A stretch of 64,000 nucleotides of DNA from Flavobacteriales bacterium (lineage in GTDB: Bacteria; Bacteroidota; Bacteroidia; CAIKAF01), in contig JANWKT010000028.1 of NCBI GenBank assembly GCA_025451235.1, forward strand, positions 1 through 64,000. The letters are read 5' to 3'. The translations under genes and the position numbers were made by a program. The notes beneath the pieces were generated by a model. That model had not been told where the DNA came from, searched no databases, and saw nothing but the letters and a program-made list of their open reading frames with translations. Positions 36,651-43,440 of the stretch are shown one piece after another; the first letter of the stretch is position 1; every line of letters starts with the position of its first letter.

Positions 36651-37130
36651 CTATTCACCCTCGTCTTCATCTCCTTTGCCATCCATTTTCATTTCCTTCA
36701 GGCGGTCCAATAGTTTTTTTCTAAAAGCGATCTCTCCCTCATAGAACTTGGCAGTTTTCTTTACACCCACTACCCCTATAAATTTGTCGTTATATTCCCA
36801 CTTAATATCCAGCAATTTTTGCTCATATACTTTACGGTTATCAAAGGCCTTTTTCAAATCTGTTTCCGACATATTATCCACTCCTTTGTCTTTAATATCT
36901 TTTAGTTCTCTTCTCATGGTTTTTCGAACTTCCTGCAACTTTTCCTGCATTTCGTCATGCAACGGCCAGAATTTTTTTGCTTCATCCTCCGTGAATTTGC
37001 AATAATCGTTGATAAAGATTATTTTCTCTTCCTTGATGAGTTCCTTTTTGGTCTTAACTGGCTGTGCGTTCAACGTGCCTATCATCAAACCAAGAACTCC
37101 TATGGTTATTGCGTATATCTTTGTTTTCAT
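36651..37130 (-). CDS. Small periplasmic Spy/CpxP-like helical protein
   Basis: The protein has 159 residues: a signal peptide (about 1-22, ending 'TLNA'), then a highly charged helical chain with 'FTEDEAKKFWPLHDEMQEKLQEVRK', similar to metal- and stress-responsive Spy/CpxP-type proteins. Close relatives in Flavobacteria are often labelled 'sensor of ECF-type sigma factor', as I recall. It is the last gene of a sigma/anti-sigma operon (30 bases after the anti-sigma-like gene). That position suggests a periplasmic input or chaperone output of that regulon. Confidence 0.75.
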   Translation of the reverse strand: MKTKIYAITIGVLGLMIGTLNAQPVKTKKELIKEEKIIFINDYCKFTEDEAKKFWPLHDEMQEKLQEVRKTMRRELKDIKDKGVDNMSETDLKKAFDNRKVYEQKLLDIKWEYNDKFIGVVGVKKTAKFYEGEIAFRKKLLDRLKEMKMDGKGDEDEGE

Positions 37131-37160
37131 TGTATATATATGCTAAAGTTTTTATTCAAA

Positions 37161-37766
37161 TTAAATAGATCCCAAAAAATCTTCCCCCTCTTCATTAAGA
37201 TCAGGAGCTAAAAAGTTTTCATCGTCCGAATTATTTTCCAACCCATCCTCTTCTTGCAGATAATGAATAATAGCAGTTGATTCATCCTTGATAGTTTCAT
37301 GTGTAATGATCTCTATAATTTCCTCCTCTGTTAATTCAAATTCGTCATCCCTTTCATTCAGCAAAGAGGCCATTTCTTTATCAGAAATATTTTTCAGGGA
37401 ATAATTATCCACTTGCTGATCATCTTTTACCTCCGGACCAAAATTGATCACTGATACAACCACCATGGCAATACAGGCAGCCGCAACAAGTGACCCCAGA
37501 ATCTTTATTCTGCGGCTTCTAAAACTAACTACATTGTTTTCAATCTCCTTTCTCTCTTCTATCCTATCCATCAAACCGTCAAAATAGCCTTCAGGTACCT
37601 GATAGCTTTCAACTAAAGGGGTAATATCTTCCAGCTTGATCAGGGGAAGATCTTCCTCCTTTTTTTGGTTGATTTTATCAGCCAATACATCAAAATAACC
37701 CTCCGGTATCGGATAGCTATCCTTAAGAGGTTGAATATCTTCTATTTTGATCTTTGGTTTATTCAC
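37161..37766 (-). CDS. Anti-sigma-like membrane protein with duplicated PEGYF motif
   Basis: The protein has 201 residues. A cytoplasmic N-terminus holds two copies of a 37-residue unit (residues 6-42 and 43-79): 'IKIEDIQPLKDSYPIPEGYF' and 'IKLEDITPLVESYQVPEGYF', each followed by D-x-L-x-D-x-I. One membrane helix (about 88-108) and an acidic C-terminal tail follow. PEGYF at the N-terminus is common in Bacteroidota membrane anti-sigma-type proteins, normally once. It lies directly downstream of an ECF sigma gene (85 bases), which makes it the likely antagonist. It lacks the zinc-binding HxxxCxxC of ZAS anti-sigma factors. Confidence 0.75.
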   Translation of the reverse strand: MNKPKIKIEDIQPLKDSYPIPEGYFDVLADKINQKKEEDLPLIKLEDITPLVESYQVPEGYFDGLMDRIEERKEIENNVVSFRSRRIKILGSLVAAACIAMVVVSVINFGPEVKDDQQVDNYSLKNISDKEMASLLNERDDEFELTEEEIIEIITHETIKDESTAIIHYLQEEDGLENNSDDENFLAPDLNEEGEDFLGSI

Positions 37767-37851
37767 AACAGTTATTATTTAAAAATGTGTTCATGAGCTC
37801 GGCTTTGCCTCGGTTCATTGTATTTCTTAGACCTTATGTACTATTAAAGGT

Positions 37852-38406
37852 TTAATCCGCATTCAGGTATTTTTCAATTTTTTGCACTGCATGATGATAG
37901 GATGCTTTTAAGGCCCCTACACTGGTTCCGGTAATATTAGCTATCTCCTCATAGGGCATTTCTTCAAAGTACTTTAAATTAAACACAGCTCTTTGTTTAT
38001 CTGGTAACAGCGATAAGGCTTTCAGCAGTTTTTGCTGTATATAATCCCCATTGATCTGGGGAGCCTGGTCAGCTTGCCCCATGGCCCCGGTATTTACCTC
38101 ATCGGTTGATACAAAAAACCGCTTTTTTTTATTGTTGATATGGGTAATACTTTCATTAATTGCGATCCTGCAAAGCCAGGTATAGAGTTTAGATTCTTTC
38201 CTAAATGAGTCCATATTTTTCCAGGCCTTAATAAATACCATTTGCAGGATATCATCCGTATCATCATGGTCTGTTACCATTCTTCTCACTTGCTGGTACA
38301 AGCGTGCCTGGTATTTCTTTACCAATAAATTAAACCCCTGGTTAACTGTGTCGGGTTGGGCAATAAGGTCAAGTATTTCCTGGTCTTCCAATATGGTTAG
38401 TTGCAT
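37852..38406 (-). CDS. ECF-type RNA polymerase sigma factor
   Basis: The protein has 184 residues with sigma regions 2 and 4 only. Region 2 is 'LVKKYQARLYQQVRRMVTDH-DDTDDILQMVFIKAWKNMDSF' with 'LYTWLCRIAINESITHINNKK'. Region 4 is 'LPDKQRAVFNLKYFEEMPYEEIANITGTSVGALKASYHHAVQKI', the helix-turn-helix that reads the -35 region. The regulon is unknown. It heads an operon with the PEGYF anti-sigma-like gene and the Spy-like gene. A second sigma/anti-sigma pair lies immediately upstream on the same strand. Confidence 0.93.
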   Translation of the reverse strand: MQLTILEDQEILDLIAQPDTVNQGFNLLVKKYQARLYQQVRRMVTDHDDTDDILQMVFIKAWKNMDSFRKESKLYTWLCRIAINESITHINNKKKRFFVSTDEVNTGAMGQADQAPQINGDYIQQKLLKALSLLPDKQRAVFNLKYFEEMPYEEIANITGTSVGALKASYHHAVQKIEKYLNAD

Positions 38407-38485
38407 TGGTTTTACGAAGTAAGCAATAATAAGACTAGGCTAAGCCTTATAGGTTTAATTACTCGTAAAAAAAGAGGGTCAGGGC

Positions 38486-39592
38486 CTATTTGTTATTGTC
38501 CTTCTTATCGGTATCAATGTTGATAGCCCTGCGTTCCATATTGAAGTTAGAATCCAGTTTTAAACTATCCGATGTAGTTTTGGAAGTATCTATAGTTACA
38601 GCAGTCAGCACCTCTTGAGCTACCCCACCTACGTTGTTGCTTTTGTTATTTTTCGGATTGTTCTTCTCATTTCTTTTCCAATAATCCTTATCCGTAGTTG
38701 TTTGCTGATAGTTCACATAGGTATTGAATAGGCTTTGGTTTTGAACAGGGATACTTTTGTTAGGCTCATTGTTCCTATCCGCTTCCTTTTCCTTTCCTTT
38801 CAGATTTTGGTTTTCGGTAGCATTGATCTTGTCATTGAAATAAAAATTCGCATCATCTTTGCTCTCTTTTTTATCTTCCACTTTCTCCTCCCGGGTGGTA
38901 TTATTATCTCCCCGGTTAATAACACCAAAGCCTACATAACCATCCCCGTTCCTATCAATGGTTTTTTCTTCAGCAGGTGCATTTGTGCTGTTTTCACCTA
39001 CACCTATTTCATAGCTTTCTTCTTTTCTAAGATCTTCAACACCTTCAGTTTCAATCACAGATTCATCAGCCGCCGCAGGTCCCTCAACACCATTCACTGT
39101 GGTAACCCTGTTTTTGTTATCCGTTTCTTCGCTGGTGGTGCCAACGATCGCTTCAGGTTTGGTTTCATCGATAGTTTCTGTTTTCTTAGGCGATTCATAA
39201 TTAACCGCCATCCCATCATTTCCTTTTTGCTCAAAGTTATTGATATAAGCAAAGATGCTGATGGAGATCAATATGATTACTGATGCAGCTGCTGCCCAAT
39301 GGAATTTGGTATTTTTATAGAAAGGGCGAACATTACCACCTGATGGTTTTTGATTGGCGTAGGTTTTATCAAATTGTTGTAATAGCTTTTCTTTCAGCTC
39401 AACGTTCGGTTTGATCAATAATTTATCAGCAGCCAATGTGCTTTTTACCTGCATAAGGGTTTCACGCATGTCGGTATAATCCGTAGCGTTCTCAAAATAA
39501 CTGGTTACCTCCTTCAGCTCTGCGGAACTTAACTCCTCAAACTTTTTACTTAGGAGCAGGTGTTCTATTTTTTCAAAATCATTCATAATCAT
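38486..39592 (-). CDS. Putative anti-sigma membrane protein, disordered periplasmic part
   Basis: The protein has 368 residues. The N-terminal cytoplasmic part (about 1-95) is helical ('DFEKIEHLLLSKKFEELSSAEL'). One membrane helix follows (about 98-117, 'FHWAAAASVIILISISIFAY'). Then come about 250 residues rich in Glu, Asn, Lys and Thr with almost no hydrophobic core, probably disordered. The position 16 bases after an ECF sigma gene implies an anti-sigma role. No zinc-binding motif is visible. A start at the second Met (39586) is possible. Confidence 0.7.
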   Translation of the reverse strand: MIMNDFEKIEHLLLSKKFEELSSAELKEVTSYFENATDYTDMRETLMQVKSTLAADKLLIKPNVELKEKLLQQFDKTYANQKPSGGNVRPFYKNTKFHWAAAASVIILISISIFAYINNFEQKGNDGMAVNYESPKKTETIDETKPEAIVGTTSEETDNKNRVTTVNGVEGPAAADESVIETEGVEDLRKEESYEIGVGENSTNAPAEEKTIDRNGDGYVGFGVINRGDNNTTREEKVEDKKESKDDANFYFNDKINATENQNLKGKEKEADRNNEPNKSIPVQNQSLFNTYVNYQQTTTDKDYWKRNEKNNPKNNKSNNVGGVAQEVLTAVTIDTSKTTSDSLKLDSNFNMERRAINIDTDKKDNNK

Positions 39593-39608
39593 CTTTTGTC
39601 AATAGTGC

Positions 39609-40190
39609 TTAGTTCAGGTCAAATACTTTTAATTTATCACTTAACTTCTTCAACGTGTAAAACAACCTCGATTTTACCGTTCCTTCGCTAATTCCCAATG
39701 CTTCACTAATTTCTTTAATACTCATTTCTTCCTGGAAGCGCATAATAAAAACGCTTCGGTGTTTTTCGTCCAGCAATCCCAGTTCCACGTGCAGCAATTG
39801 GTCAAAACTTTTCTTATCCATGAAATCTACCACATTTTCCGAATTTTCATCCTTGGCTTTCAATGCTTTGGCTTCGTCATTCACGGTCCCTTTTCGCACA
39901 GCCAGCCTCCGATATTCATTCTTACACATGTTGCAAGCAATCGAAAAAATCCAGGTGCCAAATTTCTTTGTAGTATCAAAGAGCTGCGGCTTTTCAATCA
40001 GCTTAGTAAACAGGTCCTGGGTAAAGTCCTCAGCTTTATCCCGGTCCTGCCCAAGCATACGATAGAAGTACCGGATCATTTTCTCCGAATACCTGTCATA
40101 CAGTATAGCGAATGCCTGGCTATTGCCTTGCATCATTAACTGCATGAGCTCCTCGTCGCTGCGTTCTTTATTGTTATTTACAAATAGCAC
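39609..40190 (-). CDS. ECF-type RNA polymerase sigma factor
   Basis: The protein has 193 residues. Region 2 is 'AFAILYDRYSEKMIRYFYRMLGQDRDKAEDFTQDLFTKLIEKP' with 'FGTWIFSIACNMCKNEYRR'. Region 4 is 'LDEKHRSVFIMRFQEEMSIKEISEALGISEGTVKSRLFYTLKKL'. The frame begins with GTG at 40190, and ATGs further in would remove part of region 2. It is co-transcribed with the membrane protein 16 bases downstream. It is a different subtype from the sigma factor at 37852. Confidence 0.92.
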   Translation of the reverse strand: MLFVNNNKERSDEELMQLMMQGNSQAFAILYDRYSEKMIRYFYRMLGQDRDKAEDFTQDLFTKLIEKPQLFDTTKKFGTWIFSIACNMCKNEYRRLAVRKGTVNDEAKALKAKDENSENVVDFMDKKSFDQLLHVELGLLDEKHRSVFIMRFQEEMSIKEISEALGISEGTVKSRLFYTLKKLSDKLKVFDLN

Positions 40191-40611
40191 CAGGTTTCGA
40201 CTTTTCTAGCAATATGGTTCGTAATAGTTTACACTTTATCTATGCAAAGGTTCATTATTATCGTGAAAATGGCAAGTTTTGGGCTGCCTAATCCGGCTGT
40301 ACGCTATACTCCCCAGGCTGTTGGGCACTGTTTGCGGCCGGTTGGCAGGCCCTTCCTCCCTCAGGGCTGCCTTCCGGGCAAGCCAGGCCCCAGCAGCCTG
40401 GGGCGGTACCGCTGCCATCCGGGGCAGGGATAGGAGCGATACCCCGCAGCCCTCGGCTTCAGCCGTGGGGGAGGAGTTTAGCGGATAGCCCGATGCACGG
40501 TAGAGAAAGTTCATGATCCGTCTGCCATTTTTTACCATTAATTACATTAAAAAAGGCGGATCATGATCTATCCGCACCCGGCAGCCCCCTAAAAAACATT
40601 AATTTTACCCC
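40191..40611. other. Intergenic region with GC-rich dispersed repeat and hairpin
   Basis: These 421 bases between a sigma gene and purK hold a GC-rich block (about 40280-40500) unlike the flanking DNA, including the second copy of the dispersed repeat (40425-40493) and GCCCCAG/CTGGGGC stems. CATGATCCG (40512-40520) and CGGATCATG (40557-40565) form an inverted repeat. Open frames in the GC-rich block overlap in several frames and lack family features, so I call no gene. Confidence 0.5.
40425..40493 (-). repeat. GC-rich dispersed repeat, copy 2
   Basis: On the minus strand this reads TCGGGCTAT (40493-40485), TCCTCCCC (40475-40468) and CTATCCCTG (40433-40425), the same blocks and order as 27042-27105. 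The middle parts differ in sequence but keep stem-forming potential. Confidence 0.6.
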
Positions 40612-41754
40612 ATGCAAAAAGAACTTCAACAGCTCAATATTGGAATTTTAGGGGGGGGACAATTAGGGAGAATGTTATTACAGGAAGCTGCCAATTGGGA
40701 TCTGAAAATAGCTGTGCTCGATCCATCTGAAGATGCTCCTTGCAGACACTTAACACATCATTTTGAGCATGGTGATTTTAAAGATTACAATGCCGTATAC
40801 GAATTCGGAAGGGGAAGAGATATTCTTACCATAGAGTTTGAGGATGTAAATGCAGATGCGTTGGACCAACTGGAAAAAGAAGGGGTAAAAGTATTTCCCC
40901 AACCCAGGGTATTAAAGATCATCAAAGATAAAGGTGCACAAAAAGATTTTTATACAAAAAATAATATTCCAACCGCTCCCTATGCATTGGTCAATCATAT
41001 GATCGAAATACAGGATTGCGGAATTGAATTTCCGTTTTTTCAAAAATTACGCAAGGGTGGATACGATGGATATGGAGTGAAAAAAATTACGAATGAGGTA
41101 GAAATGGGTCAGGCCTTTGATGCACCCAGTGTTATTGAGCAGCAGGCTGATCTTTACAAAGAACTTTCGGTGATCGTGGCACGGAATGAAAAAGGGGAAG
41201 TGAAGAATTTCCCGCTGGTGGATATGGAATTCAATCCTGAAAGCAATATGGTCCAATTTCTTTTTGCACCTGCCGAAATAACTGCAGGCATCGAAGAAAA
41301 AGCCATTGCCATTGCGAAAGAAGTGATTGAAAAACTCGACATGGTAGGCATATTGGCGGTTGAATTGTTCCTTACCAAGCAGGGAGAGGTTTGGGTAAAC
41401 GAAATTGCACCCCGTCCGCATAACAGCGGGCACCATACCATTGAGGCAAATATTTGCAGCCAGTATGAACAGCATTTACGTTCCATTTGCAATTTACCCC
41501 TGGGTGAAACCGAAGCTGCTTTACCGGCGGTGATGGTGAACTTATTGGGCGAAAAAGAACATACAGGTATTCCTCATTACGAAGGTTTCGACGAGGTGAT
41601 CCAAATGACCGGTGTATATGTACATCTATATGGAAAAGGACAAACCAAGCCCTTTCGAAAGATGGGCCATGTGACCATTATAGATGAGAACATGCAAAAG
41701 GCCAAGGAGAAAGCAATGGAGGTGAAGAAAATATTGAAGGTAAAAGCGAAATAA
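40612..41754 (+). CDS. purK: 5-(carboxyamino)imidazole ribonucleotide synthase
   Basis: PurK converts AIR, ATP and bicarbonate to N5-CAIR in purine synthesis. It has 380 residues of the ATP-grasp fold. It opens with 'IGILGGGQLGRMLLQEAANWD' and 'LTIEFEDVNADAL'. The ATP-grasp has 'FFQKLRKGGYDGYGV' and 'VIEQQADLYKELSVIVAR'. The metal and phosphate loop is 'VNEIAPRPHNSGHHTIEA'. Its partner purE is 200 bases downstream with its own promoter. The start ATG has no ribosome site, only an A/T-rich leader. Confidence 0.97.
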   Translation: MQKELQQLNIGILGGGQLGRMLLQEAANWDLKIAVLDPSEDAPCRHLTHHFEHGDFKDYNAVYEFGRGRDILTIEFEDVNADALDQLEKEGVKVFPQPRVLKIIKDKGAQKDFYTKNNIPTAPYALVNHMIEIQDCGIEFPFFQKLRKGGYDGYGVKKITNEVEMGQAFDAPSVIEQQADLYKELSVIVARNEKGEVKNFPLVDMEFNPESNMVQFLFAPAEITAGIEEKAIAIAKEVIEKLDMVGILAVELFLTKQGEVWVNEIAPRPHNSGHHTIEANICSQYEQHLRSICNLPLGETEAALPAVMVNLLGEKEHTGIPHYEGFDEVIQMTGVYVHLYGKGQTKPFRKMGHVTIIDENMQKAKEKAMEVKKILKVKAK

Positions 41755-41884
41755 AAATTTAATCCTTCTTATTTGGCTTCAATGCATAGGTATATGTTCG
41801 ATATAAAACCCTAAAAGAGAATTCGCAAAAAGTAAAAACTCGGACTGCAAATGGGTTGGTGACCCCTTAGCTATCTAAAAAGTT

Positions 41885-41892
41885 TATCTTTG
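41885..41892 (+). promoter_or_regulatory. -7 promoter element TATCTTTG of purE
   Basis: This is an exact TAnnTTTG match 62 bases before the purE ATG. The nearest TTG upstream (41856-41858) is 26 bases away, a little far for a -33 element. The palindrome at 41900-41927 begins 7 bases downstream. Confidence 0.6.
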
Positions 41893-41899
41893 TGAAATG

Positions 41900-41927
41900 G
41901 TAACGGCGGACAATTGTCCATCGTTAC
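41900..41927. promoter_or_regulatory. 28-bp palindrome at the predicted purE transcription start
   Basis: GTAACG-gc-GGACAA is followed by TTGTCC-at-CGTTAC. The halves are symmetric except for two bases in each arm, with no loop. Lying on the predicted start site it could be an operator for a dimeric repressor. A 5'-terminal mRNA hairpin is less likely because there is no loop. Confidence 0.6.
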
Positions 41928-41954
41928 AACCACCAATTAATTATCCTAGTAGAT

Positions 41955-42482
41955 ATGACACCAATCGTAGGCATTATCATGGGCAGCAAATCTGATCTTC
42001 CGATCATGAAGGAGGCTGCTGATTTTTTAGAAGAAATGCAAATCCCCTTTGAGATCACGGTGGTATCGGCTCACCGGACTCCACATCGCATGGTAAAATA
42101 TGCCGAAACTGCGGCAGAAAGAGGGATCAAGGTAATTATTGCCGGTGCCGGCGGAGCAGCTCACTTACCAGGTATGGTTGCATCTATTACCACTTTACCG
42201 GTGATTGGAGTGCCTGTAAAATCAAGCAATTCAGTAGATGGCTGGGATTCTATCCTTTCCATTTTACAAATGCCTAATGGAATACCGGTGGGCACAGTGG
42301 CGCTGAATGCCGCTAAGAATGCAGGCATCCTGGCGGCCAAGGTGTTGGCAGTTGCGGATAAAAAGATCGCAAAAAAGATACAGAAATTTCAACAAGATTT
42401 AAAGAGCAAAGTATTGGATACTACTAAAGATTTTGATAATTTGGGTTTCAAATTCCAGGTGAATAAATTTCCCCGGAAGTAA
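41955..42482 (+). CDS. purE: N5-carboxyaminoimidazole ribonucleotide mutase
   Basis: Class I PurE moves the carboxyl group of N5-CAIR to give CAIR. It has 175 residues with the phosphate-binding 'GSKSDLPIMKEA'. The catalytic His lies in 'VVSAHRTPHRM'. 'IAGAGGAAHLPGM' and 'LPVIGVPVKSSNSVDGWDS' complete the signature of the family. It starts its own unit after the -7 element and palindrome and is followed 9 bases later by the PorV-like gene, an unusual operon partner. Confidence 0.97.
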   Translation: MTPIVGIIMGSKSDLPIMKEAADFLEEMQIPFEITVVSAHRTPHRMVKYAETAAERGIKVIIAGAGGAAHLPGMVASITTLPVIGVPVKSSNSVDGWDSILSILQMPNGIPVGTVALNAAKNAGILAAKVLAVADKKIAKKIQKFQQDLKSKVLDTTKDFDNLGFKFQVNKFPRK

Positions 42483-42491
42483 CCCAAGATC

Positions 42492-43310
42492 ATGAAGAAC
42501 CCTATACTTGTTTTTTTTCTGCTTATTTTTTTCTCCACCAATTCTTATTCCCAATACGAAGCCATTGGAGCAAGAAGTTCGGCTATGGGTGATGCGTCCG
42601 TTCCGTTTACCGATGTCTGGTCCGTTTTTAATAACCCCTCCGCTTTAGGTTTTACCGATAAAATTCAACTAGGCGCTTCTTATAAAAATAACTTTTTAAT
42701 GTCGGAACTGAGTCAATATTCCATGGCATTTTCCATTCCTGTAAAAAAGGTAGGTGTATTTGGTGTGGGTGTGGATAGATTCGGATATAGCCAATTTGCC
42801 CATAATAAATTCGGGTTGAGTTATAGCCGGAAATTCGGGAAAATATTTTCTCTGGGAGCTCAAATGAATCTGCATTGGTTACATATAGGCGATATATATG
42901 GTGATAAAGTAACTGCCAGTGGTTCTATTTCTTTTTTGATCAAACCTATGAAGAACTGGGTGATCGGAGGGAACGTGTATAATATTACCGCCACCCCTAT
43001 TTCGTTTGATAACCGTGACCGTATCAATACTATTTTCAGGTTAGGAACCTCTTATACCATTGCCGAAAAATTACTCATTAGTGTAGAAGGCGAAGCCAGT
43101 TTGCAATATGATCCCGCTTTTAAGGCAGGTATTGAATATAAACCCATTCAATTATTGTCAATACGGGCAGGATTGCATACCTGGCCGATGAGCCCTACTT
43201 TTGGATTTGGGATCAATTATAAAAAAGTATTGTTCGATTTTGCCGGTAAGTGGCATCCGGTATTGGGTTTTTCGCCGATAGCCTCCCTCTCCTATTCATT
43301 TGGTAAATGA
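42492..43310 (+). CDS. PorV/UPF0164-like outer-membrane barrel protein
   Basis: The protein has 272 residues with a signal peptide (MKNPILVFFLLIFFSTNSYS). It shows the opening 'GARSSAMGDASVPFTDVWSVFNNPSALG' typical of the PorV/PorQ branch of FadL-like barrels. Amphipathic beta strands run to the end ('ASLSYSFGK', a final aromatic strand). It is shorter than true PorV (about 380 residues), so a T9SS shuttle role is not proven. It is co-transcribed with purE upstream. Its stop codon touches the left end of a 131-bp foldback element. Confidence 0.8.
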   Translation: MKNPILVFFLLIFFSTNSYSQYEAIGARSSAMGDASVPFTDVWSVFNNPSALGFTDKIQLGASYKNNFLMSELSQYSMAFSIPVKKVGVFGVGVDRFGYSQFAHNKFGLSYSRKFGKIFSLGAQMNLHWLHIGDIYGDKVTASGSISFLIKPMKNWVIGGNVYNITATPISFDNRDRINTIFRLGTSYTIAEKLLISVEGEASLQYDPAFKAGIEYKPIQLLSIRAGLHTWPMSPTFGFGINYKKVLFDFAGKWHPVLGFSPIASLSYSFGK

Positions 43311-43440
43311 TCTTTTTGCAAAACCACATAACAGCCCTTGAATTGTCATTTCGACCAGGGTGGAGGAATCTCTGCCTCAGTAAAATGAGAGATTTCTCCG
43401 TTACAGTCGAAATGACAATAAAATGGTTTTGCAAAAAGAT
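43310..43440. mobile_element. 131-bp MITE-like foldback element
   Basis: Terminal inverted repeats of 17 bp are perfect (ATCTTTTTGCAAAACCA at 43310-43326, complement at 43424-43440). A second perfect pair, ATTGTCATTTCGAC/GTCGAAATGACAAT, lies at 43342-43355 and 43406-43419. A third pair (43362-43373 with 43388-43399) matches at 11 of 12. The TGTCATTTCGAC motif with 'AGAGATTTCTCC' resembles dispersed palindromic repeats common in Bacteroidota genomes. No transposase is encoded. No target-site duplication is evident. Confidence 0.75.

Noticed and set aside
40236-40538. Overlapping ORFs on both strands upstream of purK
   Set aside because: They arise because the GC-rich repeat has few stop codons. 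No frame has protein-like features.
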